In this document: piece after piece, positions 14,256 to 21,873 of the stretch
Layout of the letters: every line of letters begins with the position of its first letter
How positions within the stretch are numbered: position 1 is the first letter of the stretch
Source of the DNA: Actinomycetes bacterium
GTDB taxonomy: Bacteria > Actinomycetota > Acidimicrobiia > Acidimicrobiales > Microtrichaceae
Length of the DNA: 31,274 bases
Reading direction: 5' to 3'
Assembly: GCA_023389745.1 (NCBI GenBank)
Contig: JAEWED010000077.1
Coordinates: 1 to 31,274, forward strand
Made by a program: the position numbers and the translations under genes
The notes under the pieces: generated by a model
Database searches by the model: none
Told to the model about the DNA's origin: nothing
Seen by the model: only the letters and a program-made list of their open reading frames with translations

Positions 14256-15479
14256 GTGGCTCTCCTGGTCCAGAAGTTCGGCGGTACCTCCGTCGCCGAC
14301 CCCGAACGCATCCGCGAAGTCGCCGATCACGTGGCTCGTTGCCGCCGTCGCGGCGACTCCGTCGTGCTCGTCGTGTCCGCGATGGGCAAGGAGACCGACG
14401 AGCTGCTGCGCCTCGCCGGCGAGGTCTCCGACATCCGCCCGGGCCGCGAGATGGACATGCTGATCACCGCTGGCGAGCGCAAGGCCGTGGCGCTGGTGTC
14501 GATGGCGCTCGCTGCGGTCGGTGTCGACTCCGAGAGCTACACCGGTTCGCAGGCCGGCTTCCTGACCGACACGAACCACACGAACGCCAAGATCGTCGAC
14601 GTCCGCGCCGATCGCATCCGGGCCGCGGTCGAGGCCGGCCGCGTGCCGGTCGTCGCCGGGTCGCAGGGTGTCTCGACCGACAACGACGTCACGTTCCTGG
14701 GCCGGGGCGGCTCCGACACCACCGCGGTGGCGCTCGCGAGCGCGCTCGAGGCCGACGCCTGCGAGCTCTACACCGACGTGTCGGGCGTGTTCACGACCGA
14801 CCCCCGCGTGGTCGACACCGCCCGCAAGATGCATCGCATCTCGTTCGACGAGATGCTCGAGATGACCGCCGCGGGCTGCCCGAAGCCGGCGATGCGGTCC
14901 GTCGAGTACGCACACCGCCAACGGGTGCCCCTGCACGTGCGCTCCGCGTTCACGTGGGAGGTCGGCACCTGGGTCACCGAGGAGGATCCCGACATGGAAC
15001 AGGCCGTCATCCGAGCCGTCGTCGCCGACCTGTCCGAGGCGAAGGTGACCGTCGGCGGCGTGCCCGACCGCCCGGGCATCGCCGCGAACCTGTTCCGCCG
15101 CCTCGCGGATGCCGACATCAACGTCGACATGATCGTGCAGAACGCGTCCGAGGGCGGGATCACCGACATCTCGTTCACCGTGCCCCACTCCGAGCTGCCC
15201 GCGGCGCTCGAGATCTGCCAGGGCAAGGCCGACGACATCGGCGCGGACCACGTGACCTCGGAGCACCGCATCGCCAAGGTGAGCGTCGTCGGTGCCGGCA
15301 TGAAGTCGAACCCGGGTGTCGCAGCGACCATGTTCGAGACCCTCGCCGACAACGGCGTGAACATCGGGATGATCTCGACCTCGGCGATCCGCATCTCGTG
15401 CGTCGTCGCCGAGAACGACGCCGACAAGGCCGTGCAGATCCTCCACGACGTCTTCGAGCTGGAGAGCACCGAGTTCTGA
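14256..15479 (+). CDS. lysC: Aspartate kinase (alpha subunit, with internal beta start)
   Basis: A 407-residue enzyme that phosphorylates aspartate, the first step towards lysine, methionine, threonine and diaminopimelate. The kinase domain starts VALLVQKFGGTSVAD and includes SQGVSTDNDVTFLGRGGSDT, split over the active site, and DVSGVFTTDPRVV. Two ACT domains (about residues 265-407) mediate feedback control, with AKVTVGGVPDRPGIAANLF and VGAGMKSNPGVAATMF. The GTG start follows TACCTT by seven bases, so the transcript is probably leaderless. A second start inside the gene (ATG 14994) probably gives the regulatory beta subunit. The next gene, a deaminase, begins 7 bp after the stop, while asd lies about 8 kb away instead of adjacent as in corynebacteria. 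Confidence 0.96.
   Translation: MALLVQKFGGTSVADPERIREVADHVARCRRRGDSVVLVVSAMGKETDELLRLAGEVSDIRPGREMDMLITAGERKAVALVSMALAAVGVDSESYTGSQAGFLTDTNHTNAKIVDVRADRIRAAVEAGRVPVVAGSQGVSTDNDVTFLGRGGSDTTAVALASALEADACELYTDVSGVFTTDPRVVDTARKMHRISFDEMLEMTAAGCPKPAMRSVEYAHRQRVPLHVRSAFTWEVGTWVTEEDPDMEQAVIRAVVADLSEAKVTVGGVPDRPGIAANLFRRLADADINVDMIVQNASEGGITDISFTVPHSELPAALEICQGKADDIGADHVTSEHRIAKVSVVGAGMKSNPGVAATMFETLADNGVNIGMISTSAIRISCVVAENDADKAVQILHDVFELESTEF
14994..15479 (+). CDS. Aspartate kinase beta subunit from internal in-frame start
   Basis: An ATG at lysC codon 247 is preceded by GAGGAGG (14979-14985) with eight bases of spacing, a better ribosome-binding site than that of most genes in this window. The product (161 residues, beginning MEQAVIRAVVADLSEAK) would consist only of the ACT regulatory domains. 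Corynebacterium and Bacillus aspartokinases make such a beta subunit from the same place and assemble as alpha2beta2. The start is inferred; the site is seen directly. Confidence 0.7.
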   Translation: MEQAVIRAVVADLSEAKVTVGGVPDRPGIAANLFRRLADADINVDMIVQNASEGGITDISFTVPHSELPAALEICQGKADDIGADHVTSEHRIAKVSVVGAGMKSNPGVAATMFETLADNGVNIGMISTSAIRISCVVAENDADKAVQILHDVFELESTEF

Positions 15480-15486
15480 GCGCTCC

Positions 15487-15915
15487 ATGACGGAACTCGA
15501 CCAGGAGCTGATCGACGCTGCGACAGGGGTGATCGACGACCGCTCCGACGGGTTCCGTCACACGGTCGGGGCTGCGGTGCGCGACGCCTCGGGCGTGGTC
15601 CACACGGCTGTGAACGTGTACCACTTCACCGGCGGGCCCTGCGCCGAGCTGGTCGTCCTGGGGGCAGCACGCGCCGCAGGCGCCGGCGAGCTCGAGTCGA
15701 TCGTCGCGGTGGGTGACGGCGGTCGAGGCGTGGTGCCGCCGTGTGGCCGGTGCCGGCAGGTCATGGCGGATCTCCACCCGACGATCCGGGTGATCCTGCC
15801 GACGGGCGACGGGTCGCTGTCGGCCGTCGCGGCGCGGGAGCTGCTCCCATTCGGCTACGTGGCTGCTCCTGAGACGGCCAAGGAGCGACGGGGGCGGGTG
15901 GCCGATCCGGAGTGA
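15487..15915 (+). CDS. Zinc-dependent cytidine deaminase family, blasticidin-S-deaminase-like
   Basis: A 142-residue protein of the cytidine deaminase fold. VNVYHFTGGPCAELVVLG (residues 42-59) and PPCGRCRQVMADLHP (84-98) give zinc ligands C52, C86 and C89 and catalytic E54. The first block is, as far as I recall, identical to that of fungal blasticidin-S deaminase, and RELLPFGYV near the C-terminus also corresponds. That enzyme deaminates the cytosine ring of blasticidin S and inactivates the antibiotic. Ordinary cytidine salvage is the alternative. The gene starts 7 bp after lysC and is probably in the same transcript, an odd pairing. A large palindrome follows. Confidence 0.88.
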   Translation: MTELDQELIDAATGVIDDRSDGFRHTVGAAVRDASGVVHTAVNVYHFTGGPCAELVVLGAARAAGAGELESIVAVGDGGRGVVPPCGRCRQVMADLHPTIRVILPTGDGSLSAVAARELLPFGYVAAPETAKERRGRVADPE

Positions 15916-15920
15916 GCGCT

Positions 15921-16006
15921 ACCGACCACCCGAAATGACACCTGTTTTCGACCGCATCACGTCGAAAACAGGTGTCATTTCGTGAAGCGACATGGCGGTG
16001 GTCGGT
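15921..16006. repeat. Nested palindrome P3 between convergent genes
   Basis: Inner arms 15931-15952 and 15961-15982 are perfectly complementary over 22 bp (CGAAATGACACCTG, then TTTTCGAC) with an eight-base loop. Outer arms ACCGACCACC (15921-15930) and GGTGGTCGGT (15997-16006) add a second 10-bp stem. It lies between the convergent deaminase and SDR genes and is probably a bidirectional terminator, though no T-run follows the stems. Confidence 0.9.
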
Positions 16007-16040
16007 GGTGATCGACGCCCGTGCGGAGGAGCGGGAGGCG

Positions 16041-16886
16041 TCAGCCGAACGAGGGCATGTCGGGCAGCTCGAGGCGTCGCAGGGCCTGGCCTCGGGCCGC
16101 GGCCTGCTCGGCGAACTCGAGGTGGGTGAGGATCAGGAACTGCTCGGGCCGGGTGAGGGCGTCGAGCACGATGTCGGCGACCTCTGCGGGGTCCATGCCC
16201 GACTCGACGGTGTCGCGCAGGAAGCCCTCGACGACGTCCTGGTCCCCGGTCCGCGGGGTGGCGAGCGCTGCCGGGCGGTTCCGGTCCGACTGCGCGATGC
16301 CGGTGCGGATCATGCCGGGGCACAGCGCGTGGGCGTGCACCGACGAGCCGATCGCACGCAGGTCGCCCTCGAGCGACTCGGTCGCGGCGAGCGCCGCGAA
16401 CTTCGAGATGCCGTAGGGTCCCGCGAAGGGTGAGCTGAGCAGCCCGGCGATCGACACGGTGTTGACCACGTGCGCCTCGGCGCCGCGGTCGATCATGCGC
16501 GGCACGAACGCCCGGATGCCGTGCAGGATGCCGTGCAGGTTCACCCCGAGCACGAAGTCGTAGTCGGCCTCGGGGCGCTCCCAGAGGAACCCGCCGACGA
16601 AGACGCCGGCGTTGTTGCAGAGCACGTCGACCTGGCCCCAGCGTTCGAACACGCGCTGCGCGAAGGCGTCGACCTGCGCGGCGTCGGACACGTCGACGAC
16701 CTGGGTGAGCACCTGAGCGTCGGGCACGGCGTCGAGCACGAGTCCGGACGTCTGCTCCATGGGGGCCGTCTCGACGTCGCAGATGGCGACGCGTGCGCCC
16801 CGTCGGGCGAACCCGAGGGCCAGCGCTCGACCGATGCCGCTGCCGCCCCCGGTGACGACCGCGACCCGTTCCGTCCAGTCATCCAC
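16041..16886 (-). CDS. Short-chain dehydrogenase/reductase
   Basis: A 281-residue classical SDR. The cofactor loop TGGGSGIG is at residues 12-19, NNAG at 91-94, and the catalytic serine, tyrosine and lysine at 145, 158 and 162 (SIAG...YGISK). The aspartate at the end of the second strand (CDVE) suggests NAD rather than NADP. The GTG start overlaps the 3' end of the esterase gene by eight bases, with GAGGGGG just upstream, so the two are translationally coupled. With the esterase and the divergent Baeyer-Villiger monooxygenase, it could oxidise the alcohol that feeds or leaves the ketone pathway. The substrate is unknown. Confidence 0.9.
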   Translation of the reverse strand: MDDWTERVAVVTGGGSGIGRALALGFARRGARVAICDVETAPMEQTSGLVLDAVPDAQVLTQVVDVSDAAQVDAFAQRVFERWGQVDVLCNNAGVFVGGFLWERPEADYDFVLGVNLHGILHGIRAFVPRMIDRGAEAHVVNTVSIAGLLSSPFAGPYGISKFAALAATESLEGDLRAIGSSVHAHALCPGMIRTGIAQSDRNRPAALATPRTGDQDVVEGFLRDTVESGMDPAEVADIVLDALTRPEQFLILTHLEFAEQAAARGQALRRLELPDMPSFG

Positions 16887-17823
16887 GGTCGACCCCCTCG
16901 GTCGTGGGCGCGCCGCCCGGCCCATCGCTGGGCGCCAGGTGCGACGCGAGGAACCGCCCGATGCCGGCGATGCTCTCGTCGGCCTCGGGCACGATCGACC
17001 CGGGGAACACCTGGAACACGTGCACCATCCCGGGCCAGATGTTCAGCGTGACGTCGGAGCCGGTGGCGCCGACCCGCCCGGCGAGTGAGGCGGCGTCGTC
17101 GAGCAGCACCTCGTCCTCACCGACCTCGACGAGCAACGGGGGCAGCCCCGAGAGGTCGGGTGCGAACAGCGGCGAGGCGAGCGGGTTGGTCGCCTCGGTG
17201 TCGTCCAGGTAGGCCTCGGCCATGAGCACCAGGTCGTCGGTGCACAGCACCGGGTCGACGGTCTCGGTGTCCGCGCACGACGGCGACGTCTGGGTCAGGT
17301 CGACCCACGGTGAGAGGCACACCGCCGCGGCGGGGCGCGGCAGCCCCGAGTCACGGATCGAGAGCAGCGTCGCGATGACCAGCCCTCCGCCGGCGCTGTC
17401 GCCCGCGAGGGCGATCGCCTCCGGTGCGATGCCGCGACCGAGCAGATCGGCGTAGGCGGCGAGCGCGTCGTCGAGCGCGGCGGGGAACGGGTCCTCCGGG
17501 GCGAGCCGGTAGTCGAGCGCCACGAACGCCACGCCCCCGGCGAGCGCGAGGCGGCCGGCGAACTCCCGGTGGCTGTCGAGCGACCCCGCCGAGTAGCCCC
17601 CGCCGTGGAAGTACAGGACGACCCGCGCGCGGCCCACCCCGTCGGGGATCAGCCACTCGGCGGGGCGCTCGCCGAGGGTGTCCGACTCGGCGACGACCCC
17701 GTCGGGCGCGGCCACGCCGGCCGTCGCCGCCGCCATCTTCTCGCGCCGCTCGAGCACGCTGCCGCTCATGACGTCGGACTCGGCGAGGAACGACGAGATC
17801 AACTCGATGCCTGGATGTGCCAC
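16879..17823 (-). CDS. Alpha/beta hydrolase, HSL-type esterase/lipase
   Basis: A 314-residue hydrolase of the hormone-sensitive-lipase group. The oxyanion motif is HGGG at residues 73-76, and the nucleophile elbow is GDSAG at 141-145 with Ser143. A later acidic residue lies in VGEDEVLLDD and the catalytic histidine in GMVHVFQ. The family cleaves short-chain or aromatic esters. The start is GTG 17823, with a strong GGGAGGGGG five bases before it. The gene runs directly into the SDR gene and is divergent from the HAPMO-like monooxygenase, whose ester products it could hydrolyse. The N-terminal 60 residues form the cap typical of the family. Confidence 0.9.
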   Translation of the reverse strand: MAHPGIELISSFLAESDVMSGSVLERREKMAAATAGVAAPDGVVAESDTLGERPAEWLIPDGVGRARVVLYFHGGGYSAGSLDSHREFAGRLALAGGVAFVALDYRLAPEDPFPAALDDALAAYADLLGRGIAPEAIALAGDSAGGGLVIATLLSIRDSGLPRPAAAVCLSPWVDLTQTSPSCADTETVDPVLCTDDLVLMAEAYLDDTEATNPLASPLFAPDLSGLPPLLVEVGEDEVLLDDAASLAGRVGATGSDVTLNIWPGMVHVFQVFPGSIVPEADESIAGIGRFLASHLAPSDGPGGAPTTEGVDRG

Positions 17824-17896
17824 GGTCCCCCTCCCGTGGCCCGCCACGACTGGCGGGCCGGGCCGCCATCGTCGCGCAGTACCGTGACACCGCGTC

Positions 17897-17940
17897 GACG
17901 AAGCAGGGCCGACGAAGCAGGGGCCGACGTCGCAGGGGGA
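17897..17940. repeat. Three short tandem units in the esterase/monooxygenase gap
   Basis: GACGAAGCAGGGCC (17897-17910), GACGAAGCAGGGGCC (17911-17925) and the degenerate GACGTCGCAGGGGGA (17926-17940). The last unit supplies the GGGGGA ribosome-binding sequence of the monooxygenase gene. Confidence 0.85.
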
Positions 17941-17947
17941 GTGCAGC

Positions 17948-19924
17948 GTGGTGGAGCAGGGGGCTGGGTCGACGGGGCCGGACCGTGGGCGCTACGCGGG
18001 TGCGCTGATCACCGACGACGACGAGACGATCGCGGCGGCGCTCGAGGACGTGAGCATCCCGACGTTGCTGCTGTCGATGATCCACATGACCGGCGACGTC
18101 TCGATCCTCGACGGGCCCCTGCGGCCGGCGGGCATCTACCTCAACGAGGTCCAGGGCTTCATGTCGCCCGAGGACCAGGCGGCGGTGCGGGAGTGGGCGC
18201 TGCGCGTCATCACCGAGTACCGCGACGGCGGCTGCGTGCTGCCGCCGGCTCCCTCGCCCCAGGACGTGCACCGGATGATGAGCTTCCTCGTCGCCGAGGA
18301 CGTGCCGGCGGAGTACGTGCCGCTCGTGCTCGAGGAGCTCGAGCTCGACGGGGCGGACGTGCGCGACCACGGCTGGCAGGACCGCATCTCCGACGAGGCC
18401 CGCCGCGACGCCCACGTCGTGGTCGTCGGCGCCGGCATGTCGGGCATCCTCGCGGGCATCCGCCTCGGCCGGGCAGGCATCCCGTTCACGATCGTCGAGA
18501 AGAACCCGGCGTCGGGCGGCACCTGGGCCGAGAACCGCTACCCGGGCTGCCGCGTCGACGTCGGCAACCACTTCTACTGCTACTCGTTCGCCCCGAACGA
18601 CGAGTGGACCGAGTTCTTCGCCCGCCAGCCCGAGCTGCAGCGCTACTTCGAGGACTGCGCCCGCGAGTTCGGCGTCGTCGACCACATCCGGTTCTCGACC
18701 GAGGTGGAGCGCGCTGCGTGGGACGCGGGATCCGCCACCTGGACGGTCCGGGTGCGCCACGCCGAGGGCACCGTCGAGGACCTGCGCGCCACCGCGGTGA
18801 TCAGCGCGGTCGGACAGCTCAACCGGCCCGCCCTACCCGACATCGAGGGCCGGGACTCCTTCGCAGGCGTGGCGATGCACTCCGCCGAGTGGATCGACGG
18901 CACCGAGCTGTCGGGCAAGCGGGTCGCCGTGGTCGGCACCGGTGCGAGCGCGTTCCAGATCGTGCCGACGATCGCCGCGCAGGTCGAGCACCTCGAGGTG
19001 TTCCAGCGCACCGCCCCGTGGATGTTCCCGAACCCGAACTACCACGAGCAGGTCGGACCGGGTGTGCGATGGGCGCTGCGCCACCTGCCGTACTACGGGC
19101 GTTGGTACCGGTTCCTGCTGTTCTGGCCCGCCTGCGACGGCGGGCTGCCGGCCATGACCGTCGACCCCGACTACCCCCACCAGGACCGGGCGGTCAGCGA
19201 GCTCAACGACGCGGCGCGCGAGTTCTTCACGTCGTGGATGGTCGAGCAGGTCGCGGACGACCCCGAGCTGGCCGCCAAGGTCGTGCCGGACTACGTCTGC
19301 CTCGGCAAGCGCACCCTGCAGGACAACGGCAGCTGGCTGGCCGCGCTGACGCGCCCGAACGTCGAGCTCGCCACCGACGCGATCGAACGGATCGTGCCCG
19401 AGGGCGTCGTCACCGAAGGGCCGGACGGCGAGCAGCTCCGCGAGTTCGACGTGGTGATCTACGCGACCGGGTTCCACGCCAACCGGTACCTGTGGCCGAT
19501 GGAGATCGTCGGGCGCGACGGCGTCGTGCTCTCCGAGCAGTGGGGCGACCGCCCGACGGCATACCTGGGCATCACGGTGCCGAACTTCCCGAACCTGTTC
19601 TGCATGTACGGACCCGGCACCAACCTGGCCCACGGCGGCAGCCTGATCTTCCACTCGGAGTGCCAGATCACCTACATCATGGGCTGCCTCGAGGCCGTGC
19701 TCGACGGCACGCACCGCTCGATCGAGTGCCGCGCCGAGGTGCACGACGAGTACAACGAGCGGCTGCAGGCCGAGCTCGACCGGATGGTGTGGTCGCACCC
19801 GTCGATCCGTCACAGCTGGTACCGCAACGACGAGGGACGCATCTACATCCTTTCGCCGTGGCGGCTGGTCGACTACTGGACCTGGACCCGCCAGCCGGAG
19901 CTGAAGGACTTCGAGCTCACCTGA
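17948..19924 (+). CDS. Baeyer-Villiger monooxygenase, 4-hydroxyacetophenone monooxygenase-like
   Basis: A 658-residue flavoprotein that inserts one oxygen next to a ketone, using NADPH and FAD, to give an ester or lactone. The FAD-binding GAGMSG is at residues 161-166. The Baeyer-Villiger fingerprint FAGVAMHSAEW (FxGxxxHxxxW) is at 305-315, and the NADP loop VGTGAS begins at 329. A 150-residue N-terminal extension before the FAD domain is typical of the HAPMO subgroup and absent from cyclohexanone monooxygenases. The GTG at 17948 follows GGGGGAG at optimal spacing; the next codon is also GTG. It is divergent from an HSL esterase and SDR, which together could convert a ketone to an ester and then to an alcohol and acid. 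Confidence 0.92.
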   Translation: MVEQGAGSTGPDRGRYAGALITDDDETIAAALEDVSIPTLLLSMIHMTGDVSILDGPLRPAGIYLNEVQGFMSPEDQAAVREWALRVITEYRDGGCVLPPAPSPQDVHRMMSFLVAEDVPAEYVPLVLEELELDGADVRDHGWQDRISDEARRDAHVVVVGAGMSGILAGIRLGRAGIPFTIVEKNPASGGTWAENRYPGCRVDVGNHFYCYSFAPNDEWTEFFARQPELQRYFEDCAREFGVVDHIRFSTEVERAAWDAGSATWTVRVRHAEGTVEDLRATAVISAVGQLNRPALPDIEGRDSFAGVAMHSAEWIDGTELSGKRVAVVGTGASAFQIVPTIAAQVEHLEVFQRTAPWMFPNPNYHEQVGPGVRWALRHLPYYGRWYRFLLFWPACDGGLPAMTVDPDYPHQDRAVSELNDAAREFFTSWMVEQVADDPELAAKVVPDYVCLGKRTLQDNGSWLAALTRPNVELATDAIERIVPEGVVTEGPDGEQLREFDVVIYATGFHANRYLWPMEIVGRDGVVLSEQWGDRPTAYLGITVPNFPNLFCMYGPGTNLAHGGSLIFHSECQITYIMGCLEAVLDGTHRSIECRAEVHDEYNERLQAELDRMVWSHPSIRHSWYRNDEGRIYILSPWRLVDYWTWTRQPELKDFELT

Positions 19925-19930
19925 GCCGGT

Positions 19931-20683
19931 TCAGTCGGCCGCCAGCGACCGATCCGCCGGCGACGCCTCGCGGGATCCGGTGGCCAGATCGAGCGCGTAC
20001 CAGCCGAGCCAGACGCCGCCGACGAGCAGCGCCAGCCGCTGGAACGCTCCGGCACGGACGGCCTCCCAACTCCCGGCGTCGGAGAGCACGACGAGGGTCG
20101 AGCACACGACGAAGATCGCGACGATGGCTGCAACCGAGGCCCGGGCGAGAGCCGGAACCCACGACGCGGCAGCGGGTCGTGCCTCGACCGCCGTGCCGAT
20201 GCACCAGCACAGCGCGGCGAACGACGCGAGCAGCACCCCGCCGGCGAGGCTGTGGACGCGGCCCGTGGCCGACACCTCGTAGGCGTCGGTCCGGACCGGG
20301 TACTCCATGCTCGGGTCGATGGGGCAGATCGCGAGTGCGACGAGCGCCACGCCGCTCACGGCGACGAGACCCGGGATCGCGGCCACGAGTCGCGGCGCCT
20401 GCTCCTCGGCCGACCGCACCGAGCGGAACGCCGGGACCGACGCGAGCATCAGGAGACCGGCCAGGCCGAACGCGGCGGTCGCGAGCCAACCGCGCTCGCC
20501 GTGCTGCAGCAGGCTGATCCAGTGCCGGCTCATGTCGTAGCCGTCTCGGCGACTCAACGCGTCCGCGCCGGTCACGAGGACCAGCAGGACCAAGCCTGTG
20601 AACGCGCCGTACAGCCTCCACCGTGTGCTCGTGTCCGCGGCCCCGCGCGGGGCTCTCTCCGACGAGTGGAACGCCACCGTCAT
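19931..20683 (-). CDS. DUF998-family membrane protein
   Basis: A 250-residue membrane protein with about six hydrophobic helices. The first span (LYGAFTGLVLLVLVTGADAL) is followed by a loop with RRDGYDMSRHWISLLQHGERGW, a pattern typical of the DUF998 family, and a second conserved acidic loop CPIDPSMEYP. Its function is unknown. The ATG at 20683 has a strong AGGAGGAGG just upstream and is preferred to a start 63 bp earlier. The gene converges closely on the monooxygenase (6 bp between stops) with no hairpin between them. Confidence 0.78.
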   Translation of the reverse strand: MTVAFHSSERAPRGAADTSTRWRLYGAFTGLVLLVLVTGADALSRRDGYDMSRHWISLLQHGERGWLATAAFGLAGLLMLASVPAFRSVRSAEEQAPRLVAAIPGLVAVSGVALVALAICPIDPSMEYPVRTDAYEVSATGRVHSLAGGVLLASFAALCWCIGTAVEARPAAASWVPALARASVAAIVAIFVVCSTLVVLSDAGSWEAVRAGAFQRLALLVGGVWLGWYALDLATGSREASPADRSLAAD

Positions 20684-20779
20684 GCATCCTCCTCCTACCC
20701 CGCTCGAAGGTTGCCAGATCAACCGTTCTCGGCACAGGGGGATCACTCCCCAAGGACGGATGTCACACGGAACCCTCGC

Positions 20780-21826
20780 TCAGGGCGAGGCCAGCTCGAC
20801 GACCTCGTTCGTCGTCGCGTCGACACCGAGCACGGCGGTGTCGGTCGCCCAGAGTCGGACGAGCTCGAGGCCCGTGTTCTGCCAGGGTTCGAGGCCGGTG
20901 CGGCTCCACGTCCGACCGCGCCCCGTTGCGTAGTGCGTGGCACCGTCGGGGCTGATCGCATCATGGCCGTCGATCTGCATCGCGCCCTGGACGCCGGCCT
21001 CGCGCGAGTTCGACTCGATGCGGGTGACTGCTCGCTCCGTCACGTCGAACACCCACTCGGCCGTCCCGTCGCCGACGATCGACACGTGTGCCGCTCCGCA
21101 GACGTGCCCGCCGAGCACCGGAATCGGGTCGGACAGCTCGACGACTTCCGGCGCTGCGTCGGGATCGGCGAGCGACACCAGCTGCAGCCGGGTGTAGAAG
21201 CGCTCGGGCACGTACGGTCCGGGCCGTTCGATCACCGCGTCGGTCCCCTGCACCAACAGGTCGTCCACCACGCACCACCCCTCGCCGTGAGCGAAGCTGC
21301 GGACCTCGCCACCGCTGTCAACCAGATAGGTCTCGGCGCCGACGGAGAACAGCGCCCGATCGCCGGCGACCAGCTGGGCGGTGAGCTCCATCTCACCCGA
21401 CACCGGTGTCCCCGGCGACGACAGGTCCAGCTCCCTCCACCCCGAGAGATCGTCCTCGAGCCGCAGGAACGACGGCGTACCTCGTTCGCACCCACCGTCC
21501 TGGGAGAGGGCGTCACATCGGTAGCCGCCGGCGATGATGTCGGATCCGGTGGACCGGTACAGCCACGATCCGGTGGCGTCGATCGCCGGCAGCTCGGACC
21601 ACGTCCCGTCGGCGAAGCGGATCGCGACGCGATCGGTGTCGGCCACGACCACCAGGTCGTCGCCGCGGGCGCCGCCGGCCACCACTGTCGACAGCTCGAA
21701 GGGCGGCGACTCGGTGCGGTCGGGTCGGGTGTCGAGCGGCACCAGGGACTGCTCGCCCGCACACGACGTCGCGAGGAGCACCAGCGAAGCGACGGCGAGC
21801 ATGCCCCGGAACGTTCGCTTCCCCAC
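20780..21826 (-). CDS. Secreted lipoprotein of unknown function
   Basis: A 348-residue protein with a lipoprotein signal: basic GKRTFRG, a hydrophobic core, and lipobox LATSC with the modified cysteine at residue 22. The rest is hydrophilic and made of short repeated strands with SW, GD and DG turns (for instance WSELPAIDATGSWLY and GWRELDLSSPG), suggesting a beta-propeller-like fold, but I do not recognise a family. Four further cysteines (YRCDAL, GGCERG, GWCVVD and HVCGAA) may pair outside the membrane. The GTG start follows GGGAGGGG at good spacing. It lies about 96 bp upstream of the DUF998 gene on the same strand. Confidence 0.7.
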   Translation of the reverse strand: MGKRTFRGMLAVASLVLLATSCAGEQSLVPLDTRPDRTESPPFELSTVVAGGARGDDLVVVADTDRVAIRFADGTWSELPAIDATGSWLYRSTGSDIIAGGYRCDALSQDGGCERGTPSFLRLEDDLSGWRELDLSSPGTPVSGEMELTAQLVAGDRALFSVGAETYLVDSGGEVRSFAHGEGWCVVDDLLVQGTDAVIERPGPYVPERFYTRLQLVSLADPDAAPEVVELSDPIPVLGGHVCGAAHVSIVGDGTAEWVFDVTERAVTRIESNSREAGVQGAMQIDGHDAISPDGATHYATGRGRTWSRTGLEPWQNTGLELVRLWATDTAVLGVDATTNEVVELASP

Positions 21827-21873
21827 GTACGGCCCCTCCCGCGATCCTTCCGGTGCGAAGTGTATCGACGCAC

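Noticed and set aside
2545..16006. The long palindromes as ordinary intrinsic terminators only
   Set aside because: They may terminate transcription, but they lack T-runs, two share a sequence consensus, and one is inside a coding region, so this explanation alone is incomplete; they are kept as findings.
17569..20517. Open frame of 982 codons on the plus strand
   Set aside because: It crosses the esterase, the monooxygenase and the DUF998 gene in the wrong frame, is almost all Arg/Ala/Pro/Gly, and has no family motif.
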